Assembly: GCA_949752745.1 (NCBI GenBank)
Contig: OX457026.1
Coordinates: 45,229,239-45,293,238, forward strand
Reading direction: 5' to 3'
Source of the DNA: Protula sp. h YS-2021
Taxonomy: Eukaryota; Annelida; Polychaeta; Sabellida; Serpulidae
DNA: 64,000 nucleotides
This document shows positions 1 through 11,474 of the stretch, in pieces (position 1 is the stretch's first letter; each line of letters starts with the position of its first letter). The position numbers were made by a program, and so were the translations under genes. The notes beneath the pieces are model-generated. The model was not told the origin of the DNA. It made no database searches and saw only the letters and a program-made list of their open reading frames with translations.

Positions 1-130
1 GTAGGAACAGACCCCCCCCCCCCCGGACCAGACCCCCCCCCCCCGGAACAGATCCCCCCTTTTTTGGTAGGAACAGACCCCCCCCCCCAGGAACAGACCC
101 CCCCATTTATATATATATATATATCTTATA

Positions 131-168
<38 letters not shown>

Positions 169-704
169 GTCCTGAGATATATTTTTTTAAATGTTTTTTT
201 TTTCATATATATATTTTTCTGTATTTTACAATTTTCAATTATTATTTTAAATTGCGTGTTTATTAGTAATGCAATACCTTTTCATCACGATGAAAACATG
301 TGCCAATGTCCTTTCATCATAATGAAAGGGATGAAAGGATGTATTGATGTTGTTTCATCGCAATTGCAATTTGATAAAACTATTAGCAATAGCACAATTA
401 ATGACTGTGAGAGCACACAAATAACACAATTACAGAACTCGAATGCAATCAAAACCTCTCTGTCAAAACAATTAACGGAGATTCAATCTGCAGATTAGCG
501 AAACACCCACACCCCGACCCAAGAGCCGGAGATGTATTCAATAGAAAGTGAACATGGATTCTGGATATCTGCTCGTGCTCTGAAACATTATTATAATAAT
601 AAAAAATGGGGCGGGGGGGGGGGGGTCTGTTCCTACCACTGCAAAAAAGGGGGGTCTGTTCCGAGGGGGGGGGGTCCGTTCCGGGGGGGTCTGTTCCGTT
701 TACC
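1..704. mobile_element. Foldback element C (G/C-rich minisatellite inverted ends), left end cut by window
   Basis: Positions 1-112 hold several copies of a GGAACAGACCCCCC-type unit. Positions 608-704 hold the same unit inverted (GGGGGGTCTGTTCC). The interior is AT-rich and has no convincing gene. The right end finishes CCGTTTACC, the same terminal bases as foldback element B at 28117. The matching left flank is outside the window, so no target duplication can be checked. I infer a non-autonomous foldback DNA transposon. Confidence 0.6.
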
Positions 705-726
705 TTAAGACACACATAGTCACTAA

Positions 727-1490
727 CTAGAAATGTGTCCTTTGGAACATGGAAGCCCCAGCCGAACTGCCATATGGTTTGGAGAATAGGGATTCCTAGA
801 ACAGCCACTGTCTACACATATATATTTCAACTATAAAAATGATAATTAGCGTATTAGGCTTAATCAAAATTGGAAGGAAGTTGTACAGTCATACGTGTCC
901 ACTTCAAACATGATATTTATATATATATATATATACTTTTATATTGATACTCTCTGTCTGTGCCTTGTCAATAGCCGTTAAGTGGACATCCTTTCAGTAA
1001 ACACTCATGCAGAGCGCACATTTTTCGGTTCTAAGGCGGTTCATTATACTGCTGTAGAACACTTATGACCAAAGTAGGAGATTGTTAGAATTTGAGATAT
1101 GCCGTTCACAAACCACTTGGTATGGGAAATCTCATGGAAAATTTTAAAGTTATACAGTGCCACTGAGAAACGACGCAAGGTCACCAAAACCTAATCAGCC
1201 GTAGAACATTATATAAAAAATACGTGCCAGATTTGACTGAAATCCGACCTGTGGAACTTGAGATATGGTGTTCACTTCGTATGGGAAATCTCATGTAAAA
1301 ATTTCGGAGAGACTTTGAACAACGACACAAGGTCACTAAGACTTAATCAGCTCTAGCACAATACATATAGTAGCAACATACCAGGCTTGACTGAATCTGT
1401 TTGGTAGAACTTGAGATATACACTCATAGCGCGACGCACAGAATGACGCACGGGCAGACAGACCTCCTAACTTTGTCAGGTTCGAGCATA
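727..1490 (+). mobile_element. Hairpin-ended tandem-core element (same head as 11475)
   Basis: It starts CTAGAAATGTGTCC, followed by about 110 bp that match the head at 11475. Positions 1080-1420 hold about two and a half ~150-bp tandem units recognisable by TTGAGATAT and GGGAAATCTCATG. A short GACGCAC/CAGACAGAC tract follows. The end near 1490 is imprecise. No gene is present. It sits 70 bp from the last EPG5 exon. Confidence 0.5.
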
Positions 1491-1563
1491 AAAACACAAA
1501 TGCCATCCGTGATTTGATTTACGGTCGTATATCATGTAATTCTGAAGCAAACAATTAACTAAC

Positions 1564-1645
1564 CTTTGAGGATCTGTTTGAGAACAGCTCCATAAACATC
1601 TGGGAAATTGAAACACAGCACACTTTCCAAGTGAGTACGATAGAC
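1564..1645 (-). CDS. EPG5: EPG5 exon w11 (last in window)
   Basis: This 82-nt exon follows the acceptor GCGTATTTCCAG and ends at CTCAAAG|GTTAGT. It encodes VYRTHLESVLCFNFP then DVYGAVLKQILK. This matches the vertebrate stretch [24 protein letters not shown]. It starts in phase 0, in agreement with w10, and leaves one base. The rest of the protein must lie below position 1. Confidence 0.88.
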
Positions 1646-2405
1646 CTGGAAATACGCACCAGAGTGACATTATTAACATCTCCACGCCTTCAGGTTTACA
1701 TGTGTGTTTTTCAATGCGTGGGTTTGTTTAGGGGCGACAATGCCCTCACAACAATTCGCCCCGTGGCGGTTGGCCTAGCGATTCGCCGGAATATCAGAAC
1801 CACACAAAAAGAGTTGGAAGACCATTTTTGGTTTGTTTATTTTTTTTTCAATTAAAATTTTTGGCTTTCCCCGTTCGCATTCAGTTATCTCCATTTCAAA
1901 ATTGTTTTGGCTTTCGCGTGAAGCCGCATTTTTTACACACATAATGGCATTTACTGACATAGAAACATCCACGGATTAAGGATCCAAGGAGAGAACCCCA
2001 GAAAATTTTTTCTTTGAAAGAGAACAAACATGAGCATTTCACTAAAGTCGAAATTCAAACTTAAAAACAAATCACACCAATCGTCGACTTAACAGTTCAG
2101 GTCAAATGTTGCGACGCGTCCTGTAGCACCATGCAAAAAGTTAGACCAACTGCCGCAAGGCGTATTGTCGCGATACCGGTCTAGCGACATTTCATTCAAT
2201 GACAAATAGTCTATAGATGCATTTCGTTTGAATTTGAATGTCGCCAGAATATGGAGAGTCCGTGCCTTCTTTAACATTATGAAATATATTCATATGCATC
2301 TTGAACACACGCCGAACTTCTCGCTTCTTTCTTTATCTTGCATGAAAATACAATACTCTGTATTACAATCAAAAACTGAGACAATACGATATTGTTTTCA
2401 CAAAC
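1646..2405 (-). other. EPG5 intron between w10 and w11
   Basis: This stretch holds 760 bp of AT-rich sequence. I see no repeat that recurs elsewhere in the window and no coding signal. Short open frames are present on both strands but none has family resemblance or splice support. Confidence 0.6.
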
Positions 2406-3648
2406 CTCAAACACCATGTCATGTGGGGATTGGTGGTCTGCTCCACATTTGCAAAGGCCATCACAAAGAGTGGCGACGAGTGTCTGCCGCTGTGAGAGCG
2501 CCGGTTCATACAAATGCAGCCACTGGTGCACGTCGAACTTACTCAATAAGGTGAAGGCCACCTCGGAACCGTGTAGGACAGGTACCTCCAGCATGTCCCT
2601 GTACATGCCCAGAAACAGCTCGGGGCTGGAGGTTGGGTTGAAATTCGGTGACAGCACTCCCAAAAGGGAAGAATTCTGCAGGATGGCTTGCATCAGCGGT
2701 TGCGCTTGATTAGGGTTTGCCCGTATAAACTCTTGTCCTAATGCCTCTATACACGAAGTAAAGAATTGCTTTGTCGGTGGATAGAACTTGGTGTCTTCTG
2801 AAATAAAAGTCGTGATGTGGTAGAACAGCGTGACGCCGATATCCTGCATGTTGACCCGCAGCTCTTGGCTCCGTGTCACCTGCGACACCCTGATGAGCTT
2901 GGTGATGGTGTTCTCCACATGCACCGCGGCGCTGCACACATTCTGCGACGGCGGCAACAAAGCCGCTATCAGCAACTGCTTGTACTCGGCTCGGTTCTCG
3001 TCGATTTTTCTGCTCACTATCGCGTCCTCTTTCATGGCCTCATAAATAGTGGAGAGCGCAGCGGGACCTTTGCAGCTGTGTAATGGGTTGATGAGGGAGC
3101 GGCAAGGCACGCTCAGGGTCACACTGGTCGCCTTGTTGTTACACAGCTTAGGCAGCCACTCCACAAACTGGTGATCCAAGGCCACATGCTGCGACACCTT
3201 TGTTTGGTAGGCCTTTGCACAGTCCACCAAGGCACTGAAGTCGGATCTGAGCGAGAAGAGCAAGCCTGGCTTGTCATGCAGCACGACGTCGCTTATCGCG
3301 GGTATAGGCGCCTTCCCTGGCGTCACTTTGGGCGGTGGCGACATGTCTTCCTTCCTCTCTAGCCTGCCCAACACCCGCTCTGCTGCCGTCTGTCTGTACT
3401 CCAAGGTTCGACTGCTCACTGGCGACGGCTGGCTGGCGGGAGACAAAAGGTTTTTCCACTGCGACGCAAGCTGAAGTAGGTCTTGAGCAATAACTTGCCA
3501 ATTGACCAAATGGTTCCAGGGCGTCCTGTCATCCTGAATGACAGTGAGTAAGCGGTCCGCTTCATATTCCGAAGGCAAGGCAGGCAAGTACAAGCAGGCA
3601 TCGTGAAGGCGGGGCTCGTCCAACCAGAAGCACAGGCTGTCAAACAAC
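2406..3648 (-). CDS. EPG5: EPG5 exon w10 (long exon)
   Basis: This 1,243-nt exon carries 414 codons after one completing base and ends in phase 0 at TTTGAG|GTTTGT. It starts LFDSLCFWLDEPRLHD and continues LYLPALPSEYEADRLL. A proline/serine-rich linker follows, then the conserved APIPAISDVVL, VALDHQFVEWLPKL, HVENTITKLI, PPTKQFFTSCIEALGQEF, LLSKFDVHQWLHLYEPALS and a cysteine-containing end. I chose the acceptor TTGCATGGCAG because QAVR-LFD matches vertebrate ELVR-LFN. A second AG acceptor 48 nt upstream (exon would start at 3696) is in the same phase and would add 16 residues. The open frame runs on past the exon to 3896 into an intronic repeat; that extension is not coding. Confidence 0.93.
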
Positions 3649-4039
3649 CTGCCATGCAAGACAAAGTCAAACGCAATATATCCTACTCCGCTAAACCTGT
3701 TGTGAGATGTAAAACGTTGTGGAATCAACAGTATTGTTTGCGTTTTTCTGATATTTATCCGTCTTTTTAAAAGTTTTCTTAAACAAGTTTGTCCAAGGAC
3801 AAAGTCCCAGCTTACGAAAAGCAATAAGACCCATTCCAGCGTGCATGAGCGAAGGAATTTCCCTGAAATATCGGGCTTCAAAAGATGAGACGGCAAAGAG
3901 CTAGCTCAATAATTAATTTAGCACCGGACCAGAACATAGACCGATAAATGCATACAAAGATTTCTTTACGTGAAAAATGGGGAACAGATTTTTTGTATCT
4001 CTGGTAGACTGGATAGTCTGCCATAGATACCTTCAAACA

Positions 4040-6445
4040 ACGCTCGCATTTCGGACCAGTGCGCATATTTATGTAACTTGCCTCGATGCGCGGTTCTTAT
4101 TCAGACAAGTACGCATGTTTATTTAATTTGCGTTGATGCGCGGCTCTCATTTTGGAACCGTGCACATGTTCATTTAACTTAATAAAGATTAATGCGCGGT
4201 TCTTATTCCAGACCAATGCGCATGTTTATTTTACTTTCGTTGATGAGCGGTACTTATTTTGGACAAGTGCACAAGTTTCCTTAGGTTGTCTTGATGCGCG
4301 GTTCGCATTTCGGAAGAGTTTGCATGTTTATCTAACTTGCACGGTGTGCATGTTTATTTAACTTGCGTTGACGCGCGGTTCGAATATCGGACTAGTGCGC
4401 ATGTTTATTTAACTTGAATTGATGCGCGGTGCTTATTCTGGACCAGTACAAATGTTTATTTAACTTGCGTTGGAGCGTGGTTCACATTTCGAACCACTCC
4501 ACACGTTTATTTAATTGGCGTTGATGCGCGGTTCGCATTTTGGACCAGTGCGCATGTTTATTTAACTTGCGTTGATGCGCGGTGCTTATTTTGGACCAGT
4601 GCACATGTTTATTTAACTTGCGTTGATGTGCGGTTGGCATTTCGGAGCAGCGCCCATGTTTTTTTATCTTGTGTTGATGTGCGGTTCTTATTTCGGATCA
4701 GTGCGCATGTTTATTTACCTTGTGTTGATGTGCGGTTCTTCTTTCGAATCAATGCGCATGTTTATTTACTTGTGTTGATGTGCGGTTCTTATTAAGGATC
4801 AGTGCGGATGTTTATTTTACTTGTGTTGATGAGCGGTACTTATTTTGGACAAGTGTACAAGTTTCCTTAGGTTGCCTTGATGCGCGGTTCGCATTTCGGA
4901 AGAGTTTGCATGTTTATCTATCTTGCGTTGATGCACGGTGCTTATTTTGGACGTGTGCATATGTTAATCTAACTTGCGTTGGTGCGCGGTTTGCATTTTG
5001 GACCAGTGCGCATGTTTATTCAACTTGCGTTGATGAGCAGTTCGAATTTCGGACCAGTGCGCATGTTTATTTAACTTGCGTTGATGCGCGGTGCTTATTT
5101 TGGACCAGTGCAAATATTTATTTAACTTCCGTTGGCGCGTGGTTTGCATTTCGAACCACTGCGCATGTTTATTTAACGTGTGTCGATGTGCGGTTCTTAT
5201 TTCAGGCCATTGCGCATATTTCTTTAATTTGAGTTGATGCGCGGTTCTTATTCTGGACCAGTGCGCATGTTTATTTAAGTTGCGTTGATACGCAGTTCTT
5301 ATTTTGAATAGTGCGCACGTTATTTAACTTGCGTTAATGCGCAGTTCGGTTCGCATTTCTAACCAGTGCGCATGCTTATTTAACTTGCGTTAATGCTCGG
5401 TTCCCATTTCTGACCAGTGTGTTTGTTTATTTAGCTTGCGTTAATGAACGTTTCGCATTTTCCACCAGTGCACACATTTATTTAACTTGTGTTGATGCGT
5501 GGTTCGCATTTTGGACCAGTGCGCATATTTATTTAACTTGTGTTGGTGCTCGGTACTTATTTTAGATCAGTGCAAATGTGTATTTAACTTGCGCTGAGGA
5601 GCGGTTCGGAATTCGGACCAGTGTACCTGTTTCTTTAGGTTGCGTTCATGCGAGGTTCGCATTTCGGACCAGTGCGTACGTTCACTTAACTTGCGTTGAC
5701 ACGCGAATTGCATTTCGGACAAGAACGCATGTTTATTTCAGTCCCGTCGATGCCCGACTCTTATGTCTATTCAACTTGCGTCGATTCGTGGTTCTTTCTT
5801 CGGACCACTGCGAATGTTTATTTAACTTGCGTTGATGCGAGGTTCTCATTTCAGACCACTGCGCATGTCTATTCAACTTTCGCCAATGTGTGGTTCTTTT
5901 TTCGGACAAGTGCGCATGTTTGTTTAACTTGCGTTGATGTGCGGTGCTTATTTTGGACCGGATCGCATGTTTATTTAACATCCGTCGATGCGCGGTTCGC
6001 ATTTCCGACCATTGCCCATGTTTATTTAACTTGCGTTGATGCGTGGTTCTCATTTCAGACCAGTGCGCATGTTTCTTTGGGTTGCGCTGATGCGCGGTTC
6101 TTTTTTTCGGACCAGTGTGCATATTTATTTAACTTGCGTTGATGCGCGGTTCGCATTTCGGACCAGTGCGCATGTTTCTTTAGGTTGCGTTGATGCTCGA
6201 TCCGCATTTCGGACCACTGCGCATGTCTATTCAATTTGCGTCGACGCGTAGTTCTTTTTTCGGACCATTGCGCATGCTTATTTAACTTTTGTTGATGCGC
6301 GGTGCTTATTTTGGACCAGTTTGCATGTTTATCTTCCGTCAATGGTTCACATTTCGGACCAATGCGAATGTTTATTTAACTTGCGTCGATGTGCGGTTGT
6401 TAAATCTGACTACTGCGCAAGTTCATTTAACTTGCGTTTATGCGC
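4040..6445. repeat. 51-bp satellite array 1
   Basis: About 45 diverged tandem copies of a 51-bp unit are present. Each contains GCGCATGTTTATTTAACTTG, then GTTGATGCGCGG, then CATTTCGGACCAGT. Because 51 is a multiple of three, reading frames stay open across units on both strands. The resulting cysteine/histidine-rich open frames are a by-product of the period, not genes. Confidence 0.92.
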
Positions 6446-7935
6446 TGCAGGAGAAGATTCATTTATTTTTTTTTTTAAATTCCGAAAAAAATTCAAAAGT
6501 TTTCCAATTCACTCAAAGAGCACAAGCCGTATGCATGACCCCCTAAAGTCGGCTTGTAACAAAAATAAATGAAATCTGATAAAAACAGCAGGAGGAAATG
6601 CATTTTGAAGTTTTTTTATTCAAAAATTCCCCAAAAATTCTGATCGACTCGAAAAGCACAGGCCGTATTCACGACACCCTAAGCATGCCTCAGCCCCAAA
6701 ATAAATGATGTCTGATCAAAACTGCAGGAGAAGATGCATTTTGAGGTATTTTCATCAAAAATTCCCTATCGAAATCAAGAATTCCCAAGTCGAGTCAAAT
6801 AGCACAAGCCGTATGCCCGACCCACCTAAGGATGCCTCATACCAAAAATAAATGAAATCGGATTAAAACTGTAGGAGGAAATGCATTTGAAGTTTTTTTT
6901 TCTTCAAAAATTCCCTAAAAATACAGAAATTATCGGATCGAGTAAAAAGCGCACGCCGTATGCTCAACCCCTTAGGGATGCCTCAAACCAAAAAAAAAAA
7001 AAAAAGAGAGAGAGAAAGATCAAAACTGTAGGGGAAAATGCATTTTGAAGTTTTTTTTTTTCAAAAGCTCCCTAAAAATACAAAAATTGTCCGATCGACT
7101 AAAAAGCACGAGCCGTATGCACGACCTTTTAGGCTCATCGGATCTTTGAGAGGTTTCGGATCAAAAATGTAGGACGAGATACATTTTAAATTTTTTTTCT
7201 TCAAAAATTCCCCAAAAATTCAAAAATCACCCGATCGACTAAAAAAGCACAAGCCGTATGCACGATTCCTTAGGGATGCCTCAAACCAAAAATAAATGAC
7301 ATCGAATCAAAATTGTAGGAGTAGATGCATTTTGAATTATTTTCTAAATTTTTGCTTAAAAAATTCCCCAAAAATACAAAAATTGCCCGATCGACTAAAA
7401 AAGCACAAGCCGTATGCACGACACTTTAGGGGTGCCTCATACCAAAAATAAATCACATCCGGTCAAAAATGTAGGACGAGATACATTTTAAATTTTTTTT
7501 CTTCAAAAATTCCCCAAAAATTCAAAAATCACCCGATCGACTAAAAAAGCACAAGCCGTATGCACGACTCCTTAGGGATGCCTCAAACCAAAAATAAATG
7601 ACATCGAATCAAAATTGTAGGAGTAGATGCATTTTGAATTATTTTCTAAATTTTTGCTTAAAAAATTCCCCAAAAATACAAAAATTGCCCGATCGACTAA
7701 AAAAGCACAAGCCGTATGCACGACACTTTAGGGGTGCCTCATACCAAAAATAAATCACATCCGGTCAAAAATGTAGGAGGAGATACATTTTAAAATTTTT
7801 TCTTTAAAAATTCCCCAAAAATTCAAAAATCACCCGATCGACTAGAAAAGCACAAGCCGTATGCACGACCCCTTAGGGATGCCTCACACCAAAAATAAAT
7901 GACATCGGATCAAAATTGTAGGAGGAGATGCATTT
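6446..7935. repeat. ~137-160-bp tandem repeat array
   Basis: About ten units are present, marked by GGAGGAGATGCATTTTGAA, CCCGATCGACTAAAAA and AAGCACAAGCCGTATGCACG. From about 7170 to 7775 the array shows a dimeric higher-order repeat: two nearly identical ~304-bp double units. It directly follows the 51-bp satellite and precedes the AACT microsatellite. Confidence 0.88.
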
Positions 7936-7959
7936 TGAACCAAAGTTTACTAAATAAAC

Positions 7960-7998
<39 letters not shown>

Positions 7999-8027
7999 GG
8001 ACACCGCCCGCAAACCGATAGGAATAC

Positions 8028-8058
8028 CCCAGCTTACGTGTAACGTAAGCTGGGCTAA
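8028..8058 (+). repeat. Terminal hairpin with CTAA end
   Basis: The 11-bp arms CCCAGCTTACG and CGTAAGCTGGG enclose a 5-base loop and are followed by CTAA. The same plan, with a different stem sequence, closes the element at 54232. Confidence 0.8.
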
Positions 8059-8319
8059 AGACTGCAGAATAAACTTCAGTGAACGTGTTTTCAAATATCA
8101 AAGCGATGGGACCGGATTTATCACCAAATAAAAAAAATACAAAGTGGCAGGAGGACTATTGAAAGAACATTCCTGCCAATTTTCAAAACAGTCGGACCAG
8201 AAATGTAAGAGTTGAATTTGAAATATCACAAACAAACCAACGCATACACACATACACAACCACACCCACAGCGTTAAAACACATGTATCAGAGGTGCAAA
8301 ACCACATAGTAAGGTTATG

Positions 8320-9120
8320 TACCGGGCGCCAGTCAAGATTTTAATACAAAAATGGTTTATCGTCAATATTTCGGCCAATTACCTGCGAATCGCCAAAAAA
8401 GTAACAACCATGTAGGTACTAATGTCTGCTGCTTTCAACCAAAACGTCAAGAAAATAAGACCATGTCAATATCCTCGGTCAATTAGGATCTGGTGGTTTT
8501 CGCTAAAAATTCGATTTTATTAGTTTTTTTTTTTTGGGGGGGGGGGTAAAATGCCAAAATATAATAACAGCTAAGTGGACACTTGTGCTCCCACATTCAA
8601 TCAGGAGGAGATATGTTTCAAGAAATTTAGTTTGGGAAAATATTTCCCCCAATTTTGGTAGATCGTCAAACAAAATTAAAAGCAAGCAGGTACTCAAGTC
8701 TGCTTTTTGTAACCAACATTTCAAGACAGATAAATTATACCCAGGTAGGTAACAATGCTCTCCATCTTTAATTAAAATTTCAACATGTGCCTAGCGCAGT
8801 TAAGATTTCAGTAAGAAAATAGCTTTTCACCAATATTTTCCATAACTTGGCGAAACCAGCAACAACAAAAAATACCAGCCTGGTGAGCACTAGTGTGGGC
8901 TTTCATTCTTCCAGATTTTCTGACAGTAAGATTATATCCCTAGTGTTTGTTCAGAAACTGAGTTTTGGCCAATATTTTCTTTCACTTTTCCTAATCATGA
9001 AAAAAAAATTATGGCAAGTTAATTACCAATAACCGCTATATCAACCAAAATATTACTTTTCTGGCGTTGATCAAGATTTAACTAAAAAATTATTTTCTCG
9101 CCAATATTTGGCGAATAAAA
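8320..9120. repeat. Degenerate ~200-bp tandem repeat
   Basis: Four or so diverged units are recognised by TTTCGCCAATATTT-like and AAGACAGTAAGGTTAT-like blocks. Related units occur near 11080-11160 and 24480-24860. There is no coding content. Confidence 0.55.
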
Positions 9121-9149
9121 AAAGGTATATATATTCTGACAGTTGTAAC

Positions 9150-9480
9150 GGTAAAATAACTCCGTGCTACAGTTGATGTTAAAGACGCCAAGTAGGCGTT
9201 GATCTATGGTCGCACATGCGATCACAACCAAATTACAAACACATTTAATGTTGTGGAAGTGTTTTTGAGAGCAACATCAACGTCTACACATCGTTGCTTA
9301 TCCAACAGTTATTCAACGTTGGGTCCAAGACGCTGATCTGTGGTCTTGACCAATCAAAACCAAATTACAATCAGATTCAATGTTGCGAACAGGCCTGGTC
9401 ACTGATGCAACCTCAGATCGACGTTTCCTCGACGTCAGACTGTTTACTGGGATATAACATGTCAAAACACGGCATGGCAT
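9150..9480. repeat. Two-unit tandem repeat
   Basis: Two units of roughly 150 bp share GCTGATCTGTGGTC / GTTGATCTATGGTC, AACCAAATTACAA and ATTCAATGTTG/ATTTAATGTTG blocks. They were probably spread as part of a small element. The stretch from 9481 to 10434 shows nothing further that I recognise. Confidence 0.45.
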
Positions 9481-10434
9481 GACTTTTAATAAAGATGTTT
9501 TAAAGAATTCTAAATTTGGAAGTGTTCAGAATCGTACATCTTGTGGCCCCAGCTGTAATTTTTCCTACTCCGTAGCGAAAATGGTCTAGTTAACAATTCA
9601 ATTGAGCCCATCCATAACATTGGTATCAAAGGTTGGAGAGATGGTCCCATGATTAATAATCAAAATTTTGATCAGGAATGAGATCAGTTGTTGCTTATGA
9701 CTGTGTCATGAATTTTCAAGCCTCAAAATGACTAAATTTCTCCAACATTTCAGGCACTTTGTAAATTTTCGACTGAGTCGGGAAGATTACAAAGTTCGTG
9801 AGATTTCTTGTTATTTTGTTAACTTCCATATTTGAGTGTTTGCCTGTAGCATATGCAACACAAACCATGTTGGTTATAGCGTTAAAACAAATGTTTCATC
9901 AACATAATAAATGGCAAAAGGATTGCGAATAGTCGAAGCAGTATGTTAAGTTCAATATTAGTAAAAAATCCGCCGACAAAGGTACTGGAACTTTGTGTGT
10001 GTGTGTGTGTTTCCTAAAGTTTATTATGTATTTGAAAAGTTGCTGGAGAATCGATTCCACGTATCTGGGATCTATTCCACGTCGCTAAAAGACAGAATCG
10101 CCAACGAATCGATATTTTCGGGGGATCGTCCTAACACTAAAATTACATGCAATAATCCATTTTTTCGTGGGGGATCACGAATCATCAGTTGTTTATAAAA
10201 TCGCACGCCCAAGTATCACAGCATGCACTCTATAAACCATGGCCAGCGTGGTACAGCGAGGCGCACGGGACCATCATTTGTACGTCAACCCTTTGGTTCG
10301 GTTCGTCTTCACCCCAGTTAAATGTAACTTTTCGCAGGATTGACATTCCGATGGCATTCCATTATCTGGTCCAACCTCTTGACGTGAAGTGTTGGTTGAC
10401 TTTTGCTCAACAACAATAGCATTTTTCAGTTTAC

Positions 10435-10677
10435 CTTACAGCTTGATTGTAGTACGCCATTTTCACTTGTAGTGGCCCACACCGTGCATCTAGCTGCAAA
10501 GACGATGCCGCGTCATCAGATTCGCGAATCACTGACGTCATTTCTTGACTACAACCCTTTGCCATTTGGTCGTAGTAATGCGATGTTTCTTTGAGTTTCT
10601 GCTTCATCGATTTCATCATAGACAAATAGTTGCCACTTTCGAAGAATTTATCGCCTGTACTCGCTCTCTCTCTCAGA
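10435..10677 (-). CDS. EPG5: EPG5 exon w9
   Basis: This 243-nt exon follows the acceptor GTTGATTTTGCAG and ends at TGTAAG|GTAAAC, with phases 1-in and 2-out. It encodes GDKFFESGNYLSMMKSMKQ, KLKETSHYYDQMAKG, an acidic/serine linker, and a tail ending YYNQAVR. The vertebrate match is RRFFQS...LLKEMKRRLTEVADFHH...ELVR. The spacing between HRP (w8) and FF (w9) is 15 residues, the same as in the vertebrate protein as I recall it, which supports the chosen acceptor over a nearer AG at the GTACAG just upstream of GDK. Confidence 0.9.
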
Positions 10678-10854
10678 CTGCAAAATCAACAGTCATTTAT
10701 AGAAGAACAAGACAGTGAGCGCAGCAGTAATTGAGGAAAATATAGCAGTCAATAAGAGAAATACATCAGAAACAGTCAGTGACAGAAATACATGAGCAAG
10801 TGAGTGAGGAAATACATGAGCAAGAGTCAGAGAGTTGAAGAACCCTAGTTAATG

Positions 10855-11040
10855 GAAGAGATACAGGAACAACAGCCAGTGAGGGAGATACAGGAACAAC
10901 AGCCAGTGAGGGAGATACAGGAACAACAGCCAGTGAGGGAGATACAGGAACAACAGCCAGTGAGGGAGATACAGGAACAACAGTCAGTGAGGGAGATACA
11001 GGAACAACAGCCAGTGAGGGAGATACAGGAACAACATCAT
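10855..11040. repeat. 27-bp minisatellite, about seven copies
   Basis: The near-perfect unit GAGATACAGGAACAACAGCC plus AGTGAGG repeats with a period of 27, a multiple of three, so it reads EIQEQQPVR repeatedly on the plus strand. It is intronic, about 180 bp upstream of the EPG5 w9 acceptor on the gene's strand. I do not think it is a gene: the frame ends straight after the array, and homogeneous arrays always give such frames. Confidence 0.85.
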
Positions 11041-11474
11041 GTTTCATGATTTATGACATATAATTATAACCGTTTACCAAAATTTCAAGACAGTAAGGTT
11101 TGTAAGGTCAGTTTAGATATTAATAAAGAAATTTTTTCTCGTCTATATTTCGCCAGATGTGACATTACGGTGTTATGAGTCAACTACGACCACCTTGTGC
11201 ATCTTGTAATATCAAGTACAAGATCGCTGACAATATGGAAGGGGCCACACTGAAAACATACAATATGGCGATTGTTAATTATCTCATAGCCCGAGAACTA
11301 CTACTGCACAATTAAATCGCATATTCATACTCTCACAACATAACGCCTTGCTTTTTGGCCAAACATTTGCTTGGTTGTAGCTATTTTTCTTCCGCGGTAC
11401 ACAATTAACAGCGGCAAAAAATTTTTTCGGCACGAGTGCTAACAGGGTCAGTTTGAAAACAAACTGACAAAAAA

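Larger units (their letters stand above)
3782..8058 (+). mobile_element. Composite pearl/Helentron-like element: leader, 51-bp satellite, ~147-bp repeats, microsatellite, hairpin
   Basis: A ~260-bp leader begins with the palindrome-like TTTGTCCAAGGACAAA. It is followed by a 51-bp satellite (4040-6445), a second tandem core (6446-7935), an AACT microsatellite (about 7951-7998) and a perfect hairpin ending in CTAA (8028-8058). The same leader recurs at 52676 and 62579, and the same order of parts recurs at 52676-54232. A tandem core followed by a tetranucleotide tract and a terminal hairpin is the known layout of pearl/Helentron-like non-autonomous elements of bivalves. I assign that class by layout, not by a helicase gene. 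It lies in the EPG5 w9-w10 intron. Confidence 0.65.

Noticed and set aside
1..498. Frame rich in YIYI from the left foldback end
   Set aside because: AT microsatellite plus unique AT-rich interior, no protein family.
2392..3676. Several shorter frames on both strands overlapping the long exon
   Set aside because: They are shadows of the GC-richer EPG5 exon and show no family motif.
2277..3896. Single 539-codon gene on the minus strand
   Set aside because: Only 2406-3648 is EPG5 exon. The first ~80 codons lie in a repeat leader also found at 52676 and 62579, and the last ~40 codons run past the donor into the intron.
4780..6342. Cysteine-rich or HWSEMRTAHQRKLNK-type proteins on either strand
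   Set aside because: They are open only because the 51-bp satellite period is a multiple of three; the same frames recur at 53554-53955 and 63036-63666.
10766..11049. Repetitive EIQEQQPVR / VSPSLAVVP proteins
   Set aside because: Artefacts of the 27-bp minisatellite; no flanking coding sequence.
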